A stretch of DNA of 64,000 nucleotides, from positions 1 to 64,000 of the forward strand of contig JAFLBI010000002.1 in assembly GCA_017303835.1 (NCBI GenBank), in the 5' to 3' direction. Position numbers and translations under genes: made by a program. The notes beneath the pieces are model-generated. The model was not told the origin of the DNA, did no database searches, and was given only the letters and a program-made list of their open reading frames with translations. Below are positions 63,332-64,000 of this stretch, piece by piece; position 1 is the stretch's first letter; the number at the start of each line of letters is the position of its first letter. This DNA comes from Chitinophagales bacterium. GTDB lineage: Bacteria > Bacteroidota > Bacteroidia > Chitinophagales > Chitinophagaceae.

Positions 63332-63362
63332 GCGCAAAAATAAGGATCAGTAATGGAGACGA

Positions 63363-64000
63363 CTAGTGTCTGATGGGGATTAACATACCCAGTTTTACAC
63401 CAAAGTCTTTAAAATTCTCTCTGATGGGATAGGCATTGGTATAGGTAGGCAGGTGCTGGTAACGGAACTGCGGGCCAATCTGCCATGAAACCTTATTGGC
63501 TGTTGTGTAAGAGAAATTCAGACCAATGGTACTGTTCATATTCCACCTTCTGATCAGGTTGCTGCCATCAAAATAATGATTCAGGTCTGTGGTAAGCGTG
63601 TACAGTTTGCTATTCAGATTGAGCGTTGGTTGAATGCTAGCGTCAATCAATACGCCCAGTCGCTTACCTTTCACAATATCCAGTTGAAAGCCTACAGGGA
63701 AGGCAAGCTGATACAGTTTGTTGTCTATTACTGTTTCAGTAAAGCCAGATTTATTATTGATGCGTGTAAATACTGGTAGCTTTTGTACAGTTCTGTCGTC
63801 TCTAACCAGAATCACATCAGATTGCTCGTAACCAGATTGAAATGCTTCAATCAGGTAATGACGCAGATTGAATTGTATACCTGCCTTAATGCGGAAAGCC
63901 GGTTTTACTTGGTAGAATAAAGCCAGACCTAATTCCAGACCCAAACCAGGCCTGTGGCGAATACTGGGCTGGTTATTGCCTGGATTAAATACGGCACTGG
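63363..64000 (-). CDS. Outer-membrane beta-barrel protein, 5' end cut by window edge
   Basis: The frame is open through the right edge of the window (a TTG at 63944 is not the start; upstream residues continue in frame). The visible ~212 residues alternate hydrophobic and polar residues in strands such as GLELGLALFYQV, FRIKAGIQFNLRHYLIE, KLYQLAFPVGFQLDIV and VSWQIGPQFRYQHLPTY, as in small porin-like barrels of Bacteroidota. The C-terminus GVKLGMLIPIRH lacks the usual terminal aromatic. The function is unknown. It is followed after 31 bp by the 200-aa lipoprotein gene on the same strand. Confidence 0.7.
   Translation of the reverse strand, partial: SAVFNPGNNQPSIRHRPGLGLELGLALFYQVKPAFRIKAGIQFNLRHYLIEAFQSGYEQSDVILVRDDRTVQKLPVFTRINNKSGFTETVIDNKLYQLAFPVGFQLDIVKGKRLGVLIDASIQPTLNLNSKLYTLTTDLNHYFDGSNLIRRWNMNSTIGLNFSYTTANKVSWQIGPQFRYQHLPTYTNAYPIRENFKDFGVKLGMLIPIRH

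Overview
The window comes from a member of the Bacteroidota, most likely the Chitinophagaceae (inference). It carries a complete gldK-gldL-gldM-gldN set for gliding and type IX secretion, a Bacteroidota-type carotenoid operon, a TonB-dependent receptor, several TAnnTTTG promoter boxes and genes without clear Shine-Dalgarno sequences. The family placement rests on protein style only; no 16S rRNA gene is present.

Region 1 (1-28.2 kb, + strand) is a large cell-surface polysaccharide locus. The first 12.2 kb is visibly AT-rich. It encodes four FkbM-type methyltransferases, two other SAM methyltransferases, a hexapeptide acetyltransferase, six glycosyltransferases (one tentative) and a Wzy-like polymerase/ligase, mostly joined by 1-30 bp overlaps. 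From 12.2 to 22.7 kb, less AT-rich DNA carries more glycosyltransferases, an asparagine synthetase and a carbamoyltransferase. From 22.7 to 28.2 kb come the nucleotide-sugar genes: a Gmd-like paralogue, gmd and fcl (GDP-L-fucose), then rmlB, rmlC and rmlA (dTDP-4-keto-6-deoxyhexose; no rmlD in view).

Region 2 (28.4-36.7 kb, + strand) is a carotenoid cluster. A MerR regulator with a CarH-type adenosylcobalamin light-sensor domain is followed by an ECF sigma factor, crtI, crtB, idi, a crtD-like desaturase, cruF, crtZ and crtY. This set predicts a monocyclic 1'-hydroxylated xanthophyll of the saproxanthin type. Inverted TTAAAC/GTTTAA repeats in front of both regulators are candidate operators.

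Region 3 (36.7-40.5 kb) is a very AT-rich accessory patch: a two-gene minus-strand operon of unknown function (one gene a lipoprotein), a truncated polyvalent-kinase-like remnant, and an array of four modules built from the 3' part of the adjacent tRNA-Arg(CCG). Each module has hairpin-forming sequence inserted inside the T arm. This array is the most unusual structure in the window.

Region 4 (40.5-55.8 kb) holds marC, a cobalamin-riboswitch-controlled BtuB-like receptor, an amino acid permease with a trans-sulfuration-type PLP enzyme, a TolC/membrane-fusion pair, gpsA, an XRE regulator, hemW, a DUF4271 membrane protein, hemD and a DUF255 thioredoxin-domain protein. Region 5 (56-64 kb) holds gldKLMN, then on the minus strand uvrC, a small lipoprotein and an outer-membrane barrel gene cut by the right edge. 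The B12 riboswitch/receptor and the B12-dependent carotenoid regulator suggest that cobalamin supply and light sensing are linked in this organism (inference).
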